Made by a program: the position numbers and the translations under genes
Origin: Planctomycetaceae bacterium
GTDB lineage: Bacteria; Planctomycetota; Planctomycetia; Planctomycetales; Planctomycetaceae
Assembly: GCA_021732785.1 (NCBI GenBank)
Contig: JAKFUG010000063.1
Coordinates: 1-43,858 of the forward strand
Direction: 5' to 3'
Length of the DNA: 43,858 nucleotides
Notes under the pieces: generated by a model
Database searches by the model: none
Told to the model about the DNA's origin: nothing
Seen by the model: only the letters and a program-made list of their open reading frames with translations
Part shown: positions 8,465-16,679 of the stretch, one piece after another
Numbering within the stretch: the stretch's first letter is position 1
How the letters are laid out: each line of letters begins with the position of its first letter

Positions 8465-9904
8465 ATGAACCCGTTCGAACATCATCAGCGCGACATCACC
8501 CGCCGCGAGTTCTTTTCGCGTTCGGCGGCGGGGATTGGTACGGCGGCGTTGGCTTCCTTGCTGACGAAATCGGGGCATGCGGCGGGGGGGCTCGCGGGGT
8601 TGCCGCATCATCCGGCGAAGGCGAAGCGGGTGATTTATCTGTTCATGAACGGGGCGCCGCCGCATGTCGATACGTTCGACTACAAGCCGCAGATGGAAGC
8701 GTACCGCGGGAAGCCGATCCCAGACTCGATCCATCAGGGACAACGCACGTCGACGATGACGCAGGGGAAGGAAAAACTGTGTCTGCCGGCGCTGCCGACG
8801 TTCAGTCAGCACGGCAAGTCGGGAACGTGGATCAGCGATTTTCTGCCGCACACCGCGACCATCGCGGACGACATTTGCCTCGTCAAATCGATGCACAGTT
8901 CCGCGGTCAACCATTCGCCGGGCATCTGCTTTTTTCTCACCGGAGCGGAGATTCCTGGCCGCCCGAGTTTGGGGTCGTGGCTCAGCTACGGTCTCGGCAG
9001 TGACGCGGAAGAACTCCCGGCGTTCTGTGTGATGACCTCGCGCGACAAGGAAGCTTCGTGCGGACAAATCTTCTACGACTACTATTGGGGCAGCGGCTTT
9101 CTGCCGTCGAAGTATCAGGGCGTGAAGTTCCGCGGCAGCGGCGAACCGGTGTTGTATCTGTCGAACCCCGATGGTGTCAGTCGGCCGGTGCGGCGGGAAC
9201 TGCTGGATGATCTCGCGGTTCTCAACGAAGCGCACCATCAGGAGTTCGGCGATCCGGAAATTCTCACGCGCATCGCCCAGTACGAAATGGCGTACAAGAT
9301 GCAGGCGAGTGTGCCGGAACTCACGGACTTCACCACCGAACCGCAGCACATCCTCGATTCCTACGGCCCCGATGTCCACCGGCAGGGTTCGTTCGCCTAC
9401 AACTGCCTCATGGCCCGGCGGCTCATCGAACGGGGCGTGCGGTATGTGCAACTGATGCACGCGGGGTGGGACCATCACCGCAACCTCACCACGCAGTTCG
9501 CCATTCAGTGCAAGGACACCGATCAACCGTCAGCGGCGCTCGTGAAAGACCTGCAACAGCGCGGGTTACTCGATGACACGCTCGTCATCTGGGGCGGTGA
9601 GTTCGGCCGCACGCCCTTCTTACAGGGGAACTTCGCGGATACGAAAAACTGGGGCCGCGATCATCACCCGTATGCGTTTACCATCTGGATGGCCGGCGGC
9701 GGCGTCAAAGGCGGGATGAGTTACGGCGAGAGTGATGACTTCGCCTACAATGCGGTGAAGGATAAGGTCCACGTCCACGATTTCCAGGCGACCGTGCTGC
9801 ACCTGCTGGGCATCGACCACGAACGTCTGACGTTCAAATTTCAGGGGCGACAGTTCCGTTTGACGGACGTGCATGGGAACGTCGTCACGCCGATTTTGAC
9901 GTGA
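8465..9904 (+). CDS. DUF1501 protein with Tat signal
   Basis: The 479-residue protein begins MNPFEHHQRDITRREFFSRS; the twin-arginine motif RREFF followed by a hydrophobic Ala/Gly/Leu stretch is a clear Tat signal. DUF1501 proteins belong to the alkaline phosphatase/sulfatase-like fold. Visible family motifs include NGAPPHVDTFDYKP, VKSMHSSAVNHSPG, GWDHHRNL, IWGGEFGRTP and GRDHHPYAFTIWMAGGG, which carry the likely metal-binding His and Asp residues. The start 4 bases after the previous stop marks an operon with the DUF1549/DUF1553 gene. Tat export implies that the protein folds, probably with bound metal, before export. The substrate is not known. Confidence 0.92.
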   Translation: MNPFEHHQRDITRREFFSRSAAGIGTAALASLLTKSGHAAGGLAGLPHHPAKAKRVIYLFMNGAPPHVDTFDYKPQMEAYRGKPIPDSIHQGQRTSTMTQGKEKLCLPALPTFSQHGKSGTWISDFLPHTATIADDICLVKSMHSSAVNHSPGICFFLTGAEIPGRPSLGSWLSYGLGSDAEELPAFCVMTSRDKEASCGQIFYDYYWGSGFLPSKYQGVKFRGSGEPVLYLSNPDGVSRPVRRELLDDLAVLNEAHHQEFGDPEILTRIAQYEMAYKMQASVPELTDFTTEPQHILDSYGPDVHRQGSFAYNCLMARRLIERGVRYVQLMHAGWDHHRNLTTQFAIQCKDTDQPSAALVKDLQQRGLLDDTLVIWGGEFGRTPFLQGNFADTKNWGRDHHPYAFTIWMAGGGVKGGMSYGESDDFAYNAVKDKVHVHDFQATVLHLLGIDHERLTFKFQGRQFRLTDVHGNVVTPILT

Positions 9905-9906
9905 TT

Positions 9907-9973
9907 TACGAGCCCGAAGCGCGAGCGCCGGGTGCATTCAAGAAGAACCCGGCGATTGGGCTTCGGGCTCGTA
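9907..9973. terminator. Palindrome between convergent genes (family B), possible bidirectional terminator
   Basis: Arms TACGAGCCCGAAGC (9907-9920) and the exact complement (9960-9973) enclose a partly paired centre with CGCCGGGT and AACCCGGCG. It lies 2 bases after the DUF1501 stop and 9 bases before the stop of the minus-strand oxidase gene. The same sequence family, in perfect form, is at 23830-23896. The T-tract is minimal, so this may be a REP-like element acting as a transcript end. Confidence 0.65.
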
Positions 9974-9982
9974 GAGATGTGT

Positions 9983-10567
9983 TCACGCGGTGATCGCGAT
10001 CACGGCCAACACGGCGCACCACACGATGCTGAGCGCATGCCAGAACCACGCGCACACCGTCACACCGAAGTAGTATTCGTGGTCATACCGATCCGCGAGT
10101 GCCCACACCGTAATGAAGATCAGAAACCAAACGGCGACGACGAAGTGCATCGCGTGCAGACCGGCGGCCACGATCACGAACGCCCCGGCCCCGGTCGCGG
10201 CTTCGTCCGGCAATTGGCGATGAATCAGCCAATTCAGCGCGGAAATCTGCACGGCTACGAATGCCGTACCCGCCAATACGGCGTGAATGAGATGCCGACG
10301 AAAGACTGTTTGCCGTTCGCGTCGTACGGCGGCAATCGCGCGGGACAGCGAATAGCTGCCGAAGAGCAATAACAGCGTGCTCAAGCCAAACAGCGGTGGA
10401 AACCGGAGCGCCGGAAACGTTGATGCGGGGAACCAGCGCATCAATCCCCAGGCCATCACGCCGGCCATCAAGGCGACGGAAACGGCGGCTCCCGCGAACC
10501 GCAAGGCGATATCGCTGCGGGTCACGCGCGTGGTCAAGAATTCTTCCGCGGACGATTGCGGAAGCAT
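9983..10567 (-). CDS. Heme-copper oxidase subunit III-like membrane protein
   Basis: About 194 residues with five predicted membrane segments, matching the short five-helix subunit III of bacterial cytochrome c and quinol oxidases. The segment AAGLHAMHFVVAVW matches the conserved GLHxxH helix, and CAWFWHALSIVW matches the WHFVDxVW motif near the C-terminus. ATG 10567 is chosen because GAAGGG lies 8 bases upstream; a GTG at 10576 would overlap the previous stop with no ribosome site. No subunit I or II is encoded nearby. The gene follows the DtxR-type regulator by 5 bases, so the two are probably co-transcribed. Subunit III normally assists proton uptake and stability of subunit I. Confidence 0.8.
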   Translation of the reverse strand: MLPQSSAEEFLTTRVTRSDIALRFAGAAVSVALMAGVMAWGLMRWFPASTFPALRFPPLFGLSTLLLLFGSYSLSRAIAAVRRERQTVFRRHLIHAVLAGTAFVAVQISALNWLIHRQLPDEAATGAGAFVIVAAGLHAMHFVVAVWFLIFITVWALADRYDHEYYFGVTVCAWFWHALSIVWCAVLAVIAITA

Positions 10568-10572
10568 CGCTG

Positions 10573-11262
10573 TCACCCTTCGTTTGCGACACCGTCAGAA
10601 AGAACTTCTACCAGAATCTGCTGCGCTGCGGGCAATCCAATCGCGATCGGTTTCCCAGCGAACTCGGTGATGACGATGCCAGCTTCCGGATTATTCTGTC
10701 GTACGACGCCTTCGATTCCCAACTCCATTCCCGCATCGGTGAGGAACCGCAGGAAATCGCGCCCCTGATTGGTCACGCGCGTCATGCGCACGGGCGTACC
10801 GGCCTCGACCGAAGACAGCGGCAACGCGTTCGACGTGTCGCCGCGCATGCTGCCGTCGGAAGAGGGAATCGGGTCGCCGTGCGGATCGTGCGAGGGCCGG
10901 CCGAGATACTCGTCGATGCGATCGACCAGAAAATCGCTGACCGCGTGCTCCATGTGCTCGGCTTCTTCGTGGACTTCGTCCCAATTGAGTTGCAGCGTAC
11001 GTGCCAGGAAGAGTTCGATCAGCCGATGACGCCGCAACATTCGCAGCGCTAAGGCTTTGCCCTGCGACGTCAACGAAACACCTTCATACGGCCGGTATTC
11101 GGCCAATCCCGATTCCGCCAGCGTTTTCAACATGCTGGTGACGGTGCCGGGCGAGACGTGCAGCGCGGTGGCCAACTGGCCGGTCGTCACCCATTCCGTT
11201 TCCTGCCGGGCGGCGATCTGCCATGCCGTTTTCAAATAGTTTTCCACCGTGAGACTGGTCAT
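10573..11262 (-). CDS. DtxR/MntR-type metal-dependent regulator with C-terminal FeoA/SH3-like domain
   Basis: The 229-residue protein has an N-terminal winged helix (TTGQLATALHVSPGTVTSML), then a dimerisation and metal-binding domain (RRHRLIELFL; HEEAEHMEH; DPHGDPIP). A C-terminal FeoA/SH3-like domain follows at about residues 150-225. In DtxR numbering the ligands His79, Glu83, His98, Glu102, Glu105 and His106 are all present. Glu at 102, where iron regulators have Cys, is the manganese-type pattern of MntR. The position of MntR Asp8 is Asn. Start ATG 11262 is set by the family N-terminus; longer open sequence upstream has no family similarity. It probably represses the metal importer at 14484-19512, about 3 kb away. 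Confidence 0.9.
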   Translation of the reverse strand: MTSLTVENYLKTAWQIAARQETEWVTTGQLATALHVSPGTVTSMLKTLAESGLAEYRPYEGVSLTSQGKALALRMLRRHRLIELFLARTLQLNWDEVHEEAEHMEHAVSDFLVDRIDEYLGRPSHDPHGDPIPSSDGSMRGDTSNALPLSSVEAGTPVRMTRVTNQGRDFLRFLTDAGMELGIEGVVRQNNPEAGIVITEFAGKPIAIGLPAAQQILVEVLSDGVANEG

Positions 11263-11591
11263 ATCGGAGTCTTGCACACGGGGAAGCGGCTGAAGTCTAA
11301 ACGAGGGAGTCCACCAACAGTCATGATGATATCCGGTTGGGTTCCGGCTGTCTTGGCGACTCGAACCGGAAAGTTTTGCCGGTCTGCATGGCTTCCTGCT
11401 CCCGGGGGGATGACGTCTTTCACAGATTGCGTTAGTCGCTCTCGTCAAAGGTGTTACGCGCGGGGATGATCGCGCGGCAGGCAACCCGGCGGCCATTTGC
11501 TGAACCGCCGTGGGGGAATCTGTCGATAGTAGCGATTATGCGACTTTGTCTGTAGATCCCGTTACGCCCGCATTTCTGGGGAGCCGAGAGC
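11263..11591. other. Divergent intergenic region
   Basis: These 329 bases separate the start of the DtxR-type regulator (minus) from the start of the SLBB-like gene (plus). I see no gene, no strong palindrome and no copy of the 16-base palindrome found at 14425-14440. It must hold promoters for both transcripts, but none stands out well enough to call. Confidence 0.5.
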
Positions 11592-13259
11592 ATGAACCGA
11601 CAGACGAGACTGCCGCTCGGTTGCGCCCTCGTCTGGCTGGCGGCGGTCACCGGTCACGTCTTCGCCCAAGGACCCGTTCCGCGACCGAAATTCGGAAGCT
11701 ATATTCCCCCCGCGGCGAGTGCAACGGGCCACTACGGTATCTTAGGTGAGGTTGCCAAGCCCGGCGTCTATTCCGCCGAGGGACCGGAAGTCACACTGCA
11801 GGAATTAATTCAACAGGCGGGAGGAATGTCCGCCAACGGCAGCCCGGCGATCCGCCTGGTCCGACAGAACCGGATCGCGCAAGGCCGGTACTTCAATCCC
11901 GCAGGACGTGATCCCTTGCTCCCCGGCGACATCGTCCTTGTGGAAAATCTCTATCCGCAAGCCGCTGGGGCTCAGGCGGTTTCCATTGGTTTGATCGGGG
12001 TCATGGATCGCCCCGTGGTTGTTCCCATGCGGGCCGATAATGCGCAAATCGGCACCGTGATGCTCGCCTTGGGGCAATCGTCGGAACTCGCACGCTCCGT
12101 GCAGTTGATTGTCCCCTCGCGGCAGCGACCGCCAACGTCGGCCTCCGCACCATTGGCGAATGGGACCGTTCTGATTTTGGATCCCAAACTGCTGGTCGCC
12201 GGCAACCTGCCCTCGTTTCCCGAAGCGATTCCGATGACACGGGTCGCGGAGCCGTCGATGACACAGGCGGCGACTCCCGCCCCGATCGGAGTTCCGCAGC
12301 CCGCGCTGTCGCAATTGCCTCCATCCATTCCGGACAATCGGCTGCCGGTCACCAACGCAGCGCGCAACAACGGCGAGGTCGAAGCGACCATGTTGCCTTT
12401 CTCGAATGGGAGTCAACGTCCGCAAGCGAACACGGCCAGTTTGCCGGCACCGGGATCGCGACTCCAACCCGTACCGGCGAAACCCGTGGAAAAGCCGAAG
12501 AAATCGACCGTCCCGCTGTTGAATGCCGATTCCGAGATCGTTTCCAGCGTGGATGATTTGGACCTCGGGACGGAAGACGAACCGGCGATCGAGGCGGCCG
12601 CTCCGGCGGGCTTCAGTTTCTGGCAGATGCTCGGGATCGGGGGAACCGTCGCCTCGCTGGTCGGGCTGGCCGTTCTCTCTCGAAACGTGATCGGCAAGGA
12701 TTCCCCGAGCATTCGCACCACGATGATGGATGATGATGTCGTCCCGGAATCGATCCGGAAACGATCGGCGATGCCCGCGCCGCAAATGCTTCAAAAACAT
12801 CGCCGGTTCGATCTGCCGGAACCCACGCTGTCGGCAAAACGACCTCGAATCCAGCCGAAACCGATTGCGGAAACGCAACGCGCCGAAGTGGCTTCGGCAC
12901 AACAAACAGAGCCACACGACCTCGCTGAACTATTGGCGATGCGCGGCCCGATTGAAACCGAAAGCGTGGTCCTGCCTCACGGTTTGAAGCTTCGCCGGGC
13001 ACCGCTGTCATCGACGCCGTTCTATCGGATCGATGACGCGGCGGAACTTCCGGGAGCGCCGCACGAACGGCCGACGACCGCCGCAACGCCGCAGCGATCA
13101 CTCGATGATGCCGCGACGATGAAAGTGCCGGCCCCTCATTTTTCGACCGCGATCGCTGCTGCGGACGGCCCCGCCATGGAATCCGCGATCCCCGAAATGA
13201 CCGGCGGGAAAGCGATCGAACGGGCCCTCCATCAATTGCTACGGGGGAAACTGTCGTGA
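11592..13259 (+). CDS. SLBB-like secreted protein with one membrane anchor and cytoplasmic tail
   Basis: The 555-residue protein has a signal peptide (LPLGCALVWLAAVTGHVFAQ). Residues about 46-118 form an SLBB/beta-grasp unit (GILGEVAKPGVYS, QELIQQAGGM, LLPGDIVLVEN) as in polysaccharide-export outer-membrane proteins. A weaker second unit starts at GLIGVMDRPVVVPM. A Pro/Ala-rich linker leads to a hydrophobic segment at about 341-364 (GIGGTVASLVGLAVLSRNVIG). The remaining 190 residues are predicted cytoplasmic, rich in Arg and Pro, and end in a short helix with ALHQLLRGKLS. I do not recognise the full architecture. The downstream gene overlaps its stop by 4 bases and encodes an actin-fold ATPase that could bind the tail. 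A role in envelope assembly or export is inference. Confidence 0.75.
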   Translation: MNRQTRLPLGCALVWLAAVTGHVFAQGPVPRPKFGSYIPPAASATGHYGILGEVAKPGVYSAEGPEVTLQELIQQAGGMSANGSPAIRLVRQNRIAQGRYFNPAGRDPLLPGDIVLVENLYPQAAGAQAVSIGLIGVMDRPVVVPMRADNAQIGTVMLALGQSSELARSVQLIVPSRQRPPTSASAPLANGTVLILDPKLLVAGNLPSFPEAIPMTRVAEPSMTQAATPAPIGVPQPALSQLPPSIPDNRLPVTNAARNNGEVEATMLPFSNGSQRPQANTASLPAPGSRLQPVPAKPVEKPKKSTVPLLNADSEIVSSVDDLDLGTEDEPAIEAAAPAGFSFWQMLGIGGTVASLVGLAVLSRNVIGKDSPSIRTTMMDDDVVPESIRKRSAMPAPQMLQKHRRFDLPEPTLSAKRPRIQPKPIAETQRAEVASAQQTEPHDLAELLAMRGPIETESVVLPHGLKLRRAPLSSTPFYRIDDAAELPGAPHERPTTAATPQRSLDDAATMKVPAPHFSTAIAAADGPAMESAIPEMTGGKAIERALHQLLRGKLS

Positions 13260-14167
13260 GTATTGGACTCGATTTGGGTTCGACGCAGTTTCGCTCCCTT
13301 CGTCGCCACGGTCAGCGGCTGGTGGGACGAAACTGCCCCTGCGCTTTCGCGATGATTGCGGATACGGCGACGAACCGTCGCATGATTGAACGCGACGATC
13401 TGCCGTTCCTGGAACTCGATCGCGAGTTGGTCCTCATCGGTGACGCGGCGATTGCCTGGTCCGATCACGCGCCGGTGGCCGTTCGCGCACTCCTGCCCGA
13501 TGGCAAGCTCCCGGCCGATGACGGTCTCGCGCGGGAATTGCTTGCGTTTCTGATCGATGCGGTGTTACCGCCGGCGACATTTCCCCGCGAAACATGCGCC
13601 ATGACCATTCCGGGCGAACTCTTTTCCGACGATTCCGGGATCGAGCGCGACTATTTCACGCAACTGGTAAAACAGCGCGGTTACGAACCCGTGATCATCG
13701 GGCAGGGCATGGCCGCCGTGCTCGCCGAATTGGGGGACGCGGGATTTTCCGGGATCGGCATCAGTCTCGGAGCCAGTCAATGCGAGTTCGCGCTCGTCCA
13801 TTGCGGTGCCGAACAAGCCCGCTGCAGCATTCCGTGGGGTGCCTCCGACATCGCGGACCACGACACGGCCGAGAATGACCAAATCATCACCGACTTTCTG
13901 GTCGAACTGCTCATTGAAGCCGGCATGCGCATCAGCCTGCATGACGGTTTCCGCGTGGTCAGCCGTCCGGTGTCCATCGTGTGCAGCGGCGGACTGGCGC
14001 AGCGGGCCGATTTCGAGCAACATTTGCAAATGGCGTGGCAGCGGGCGGCCTGGCCGATTCCCGTGCGAGCGCTCCGCGTAGCTCCGGACGCGATGTATAC
14101 CATTGCCCGCGGGTGTCTCATTCAGGCGAAGCTGGAACTGCAGGCGACGGCCCTCCGCGCGGCGTAA
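13256..14167 (+). CDS. Actin/Hsp70-fold ATPase (PilM/ParM/MreB-like), function unknown
   Basis: The 303-residue cytoplasmic protein has the ASKHA motifs in order. Phosphate-1 is GLDLGSTQF near the N-terminus, AMTIPGELF is the strand before the hinge, and connect-1-like IGQGMAAVLAELG follows. Phosphate-2 is GIGISLGASQCEFAL and the adenosine motif is IVCSGGLAQR. The length suits MreB, PilM or ParM relatives, and no single subfamily can be assigned. The GTG start overlaps the TGA stop of the SLBB-like gene (GTGA), so translation is coupled and a physical complex is likely. The phosphate-2 loop keeps Gly but lacks the usual Asp-Gly start (SLGAS in place of DxGGG/S), which may alter hydrolysis. 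Confidence 0.78.
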   Translation: MSIGLDLGSTQFRSLRRHGQRLVGRNCPCAFAMIADTATNRRMIERDDLPFLELDRELVLIGDAAIAWSDHAPVAVRALLPDGKLPADDGLARELLAFLIDAVLPPATFPRETCAMTIPGELFSDDSGIERDYFTQLVKQRGYEPVIIGQGMAAVLAELGDAGFSGIGISLGASQCEFALVHCGAEQARCSIPWGASDIADHDTAENDQIITDFLVELLIEAGMRISLHDGFRVVSRPVSIVCSGGLAQRADFEQHLQMAWQRAAWPIPVRALRVAPDAMYTIARGCLIQAKLELQATALRAA

Positions 14168-14228
14168 TAATCGCCGATCTGCCCTTCAGCCGGAACCCGC
14201 TCGTGGATTGTCACGGCTCGATTTGCAT

Positions 14229-14302
14229 GTGCCACTGGCTCTGCCAGTGCATTGAACGGTGTGCGTTCCATCGAAAAAAGACACTGGCGGAGCCAGTGGC
14301 AC
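14229..14302. repeat. Paired inverted REP-like units (family A)
   Basis: Units at 14229-14249 and 14282-14302 are inverse copies with one mismatch, separated by 32 bases. They match the units at 1222-1250 and 5354-5437. The element lies between the actin-like ATPase stop and the promoter of the metal importer, so it may end the upstream transcript. Confidence 0.85.
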
Positions 14303-14397
14303 ACGACCCGAATACCTGAACGTGACGGAACGCTCCCGTCCGGTTTCTTCAAGAACCGGGTGCGAGCGCATTTCCGAGAATCAGAACGCACCTGGAC

Positions 14398-14440
14398 TTG
14401 CCAATGGTTCCGCGTCGACGTATATTTTGATTGATCAAAA
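14398..14440 (+). promoter_or_regulatory. Sigma-70-type promoter with overlapping 16-bp palindrome (candidate MntR/DtxR operator)
   Basis: A -35 element TTGCCA (14398-14403) is followed after 17 bases by a -10 element TATATT (14421-14426). The near-perfect palindrome TTTTGATTGATCAAAA (14425-14440, seven of eight pairs) overlaps the -10 and the expected start site, the classic place for a repressor. The next gene is the manganese-type binding lipoprotein, 43 bases further on. Assignment to the DtxR/MntR-type regulator is inference. Confidence 0.6.
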
Positions 14441-14483
14441 CCGATCTTTCATCGACTCGTTCTCATTGACAGGAAATGACTTG

Positions 14484-15482
14484 ATGCTCTGGAACGGTTG
14501 GCGATTCCTGAGTGGGCTGTTCGCCTTAGTGGCTTTGATCGGTTGTGACAGCCCGTCCTCGGCAACCGTCGCCCAGCGTCGGGCATCCGGTAAGAAGCTG
14601 CAGATTGTGACCACCACCGGAATGGTGACCGATCTCGTGCGGGCCGTGGCCGGTGACCACGCGGAAGTCATCCCGTTGATGGGACCGGGCATTGACCCGC
14701 ACCTCTTCAAGCCGACGCGGAACGATGTCAAAAAACTGTACGAAGCGGATATCGTCTTCTATTCCGGCCTGATGCTGGAACACCGCATGGAAGAAGCGCT
14801 GGAGCAGTTGGCCGGATCGGGCCGGCCCGTCTATGCGGTGACCGAAAAGCTTGGTCGACAGCGATTGCGCTCGCCCCCCGATTTTGCCGGGCAGTGGGAT
14901 CCGCACGTATGGATGAACGTGCAACTCTGGAGCGAATGTCTCCCGTGGGTGGCCACGAATCTGGGGACGCTCGATCCCGAACACGCTGCCGAATACCGGC
15001 AACGCGCTATCGCCTCCCAGGCCGAGTTGAAAGAACTGAACGACTACGTGCATCGGGTCGTGCAATCGATTCCTGAAGCGAACCGCGTGCTGGTCACAGC
15101 CCACGATGCGTTCGGCTATTTCGGTGAAATCTATGGAATCGAAGTTCGTTCGGTGCAAGGCGTGACGACGGAATCGGAAGCCGGCATTCAGGACGTCAAC
15201 GCGCTCGTCGATTTCCTCGTCGAGAAAAAACTCCCCGCGATTTTTGTCGAATCGAGCGTGAACTCGAAGAACATCCAAGCCGTGATTGAAGGTTGCCAAT
15301 CGCGCGGCGTAACGGTGAAAATTGGGGGCGAATTGTACTCCGATGCGATGGGAGCCGCGGGGACATACGAAGGCACCTACATCGGCATGCTCGACGCCAA
15401 CGCCACCCGCATCGCCCACGCCCTCGGCGGCAGCCCCCCGGAGCGCGGCTTTCGCGACAAACTCGCCCCATTCAAAGATTAG
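14484..15482 (+). CDS. Manganese/metal ABC transporter substrate-binding lipoprotein (MntC/TroA-like)
   Basis: About 332 residues, start ATG preceded by AGGAA (14471-14475). The leader ends in ALIGC, a lipobox, so the protein is membrane-tethered on the periplasmic face. The metal ligands of cluster A-I binding proteins are visible: His in GIDPHLFKPT, His in WDPHVWMN, Glu in IFVESSVNSKN and Asp in LYSDAMGAAG. Glu as third ligand, rather than the His of zinc-binding ZnuA, is the manganese/iron pattern. There is no His-rich loop, which also argues against zinc. The protein would deliver metal to the permeases at 16718-19512. A large repeat of about 230 bases separates it from the ATPase gene. 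Confidence 0.9.
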   Translation: MLWNGWRFLSGLFALVALIGCDSPSSATVAQRRASGKKLQIVTTTGMVTDLVRAVAGDHAEVIPLMGPGIDPHLFKPTRNDVKKLYEADIVFYSGLMLEHRMEEALEQLAGSGRPVYAVTEKLGRQRLRSPPDFAGQWDPHVWMNVQLWSECLPWVATNLGTLDPEHAAEYRQRAIASQAELKELNDYVHRVVQSIPEANRVLVTAHDAFGYFGEIYGIEVRSVQGVTTESEAGIQDVNALVDFLVEKKLPAIFVESSVNSKNIQAVIEGCQSRGVTVKIGGELYSDAMGAAGTYEGTYIGMLDANATRIAHALGGSPPERGFRDKLAPFKD

Positions 15483-15529
15483 ACGTGATCGCCACGACCA
15501 GCCACAAAAGAGCAGACGGGAGAATTCTT

Positions 15530-15760
15530 TCGCCACAAGAGGCACAAAAGTCACAAAAGGGTTTCACATAAGCCAAGGCCAGCGTGGATGCGGTCCCTTC
15601 TCCCCCGTCCGCGGGGGAGAAGGTGGCCGATAGGCCGGATGAGGGGGCCGTGTGCTTCACTCAGCCCCCTCACCCTGGCCCTCTCCCCCGAGTACAGGGG
15701 CGAGGGGACCGGAGGGATGGCCTTTCCCCTTTTGTGTTTTCTGTGCCTCTTGTGGCAAAA
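15530..15760. repeat. Nested inverted-repeat element inside the metal-importer operon (family H)
   Basis: Outer imperfect arms lie at 15530-15561 (starting TCGCCACAAGAGGCACAAAA) and 15727-15760. Inside are a GC-rich hairpin around 15598-15621 (CTTCTCCCCCG with its complement) and a second one with arms TGAGGGGGC at 15640-15648 and its complement at 15664-15672. Together these account for most of the 324-base gap between the binding-protein and ATPase genes. No open frame of note is seen. It resembles a miniature element inserted into, or enclosing, another GC-rich repeat, and could reduce read-through into the ATPase and permease genes. Confidence 0.75.
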
Positions 15761-15806
15761 TCTCTTCACTATTTTTTGCGGCTAATCTGCTAACAGATTG
15801 AACTCC

Positions 15807-16580
15807 ATGTCCGATCCGTCTTCGCCGCTGAGTGTGCATGACCTGACGGTGGCGTATCAACGGCAACCGGTGTTGTGGAACATCGATTACGAAGCTCCCG
15901 CGGCGCGGCTGGTGGCGATTGTTGGTCCTAACGGGGCTGGGAAGAGCACGCTGATCAAAGCACTGCTCGATCTCATTCCCCGCGCGACGGGTGAAGTGCA
16001 ATTCTTCAGCCAGACGTATCAGCAGTCGCGACAGCGCGTGGCGTATGTGCCGCAGCGGACCACCGTCGACTGGGACTTTCCCGTCACCGCGCATGATGTG
16101 GTGACGATGGGGTTGTACGGCCGCCTCGGCTGGTTCCGCCCCGTCACCCGTGCGGCGAAACGGGAATCCCTCGAAGCGCTGGAGCGGGTGGGACTCGCGG
16201 ACTTTGCGAAACGCCAGATCAGCCAGCTTTCCGGCGGACAACAGCAGCGTGTCTTCCTGGCTCGCGCGCTGGTGCAACAGGCCGATTTGTATCTGATGGA
16301 CGAACCATTCGCCGGGGTGGATGCTGCGACCGAACGGACGATCGTGGGGTTGTTACAAGGACTGCGGGGCGAAGGGAAGACCGCACTGGTCGTGCATCAC
16401 GATCTGCAAACGGTCAACGAATACTTCGACGACGTGCTGCTGCTCAACATGCGGGTCATTGCCGCGGGACCGGTGGCGACCGTGTTCAACGCGGAGAATC
16501 TCAAGCGGACGTATGGCGGAAAGCTGGCGCTGCTCGACCAGGTGGGCCATCAAATGGTTCTCGCAGGACGGCCGCAATGA
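15807..16580 (+). CDS. Manganese/metal ABC transporter ATP-binding protein
   Basis: About 257 residues with all ABC ATPase motifs: Walker [11 protein letters not shown]-loop near [13 protein letters not shown], signature LSGGQQQR, Walker B LYLMDEPF and H-loop VVHHD. The Q-loop sequence with VDWDFP is typical of the zinc/manganese importer ATPases (ZnuC/MntB/TroB group). ATG 15807 is preferred over an in-frame TTG 9 bases upstream. The protein powers the permeases encoded next; a 20-bp-arm palindrome sits in the 137-base gap between them. It is cytoplasmic, bound to the permease dimer. Confidence 0.93.
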   Translation: MSDPSSPLSVHDLTVAYQRQPVLWNIDYEAPAARLVAIVGPNGAGKSTLIKALLDLIPRATGEVQFFSQTYQQSRQRVAYVPQRTTVDWDFPVTAHDVVTMGLYGRLGWFRPVTRAAKRESLEALERVGLADFAKRQISQLSGGQQQRVFLARALVQQADLYLMDEPFAGVDAATERTIVGLLQGLRGEGKTALVVHHDLQTVNEYFDDVLLLNMRVIAAGPVATVFNAENLKRTYGGKLALLDQVGHQMVLAGRPQ

Positions 16581-16630
16581 TGCACAAACCTTGAGATGAA
16601 CGAGATGAACGGGGTTTGCCCGTTCCGTTT

Positions 16631-16679
16631 ATCACGCGGAGCGTGATGGCCACATTGTAGCCATCACGCTCCGCGTGAT
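16631..16679. repeat. Perfect palindrome between ATPase and permease genes (family F)
   Basis: Twenty-base arms at 16631-16650 and 16660-16679 with a 9-base loop; each arm is itself nearly palindromic (ATCACGCGGAGCGTGAT). It lies between two genes of one operon and could stabilise the upstream transcript or attenuate downstream expression. No second copy was noticed here. Confidence 0.85.

Noticed and set aside
8150-9526. 458-codon minus-strand open frame
   Set aside because: It crosses the opposite strand of the DUF1553 and DUF1501 genes and is full of Arg/His, a typical shadow composition.
15530-15760. CRISPR array or structured RNA gene
   Set aside because: The repeated parts are nested inverted repeats, not direct repeats with regular spacers, and match the general style of miniature palindromic elements.
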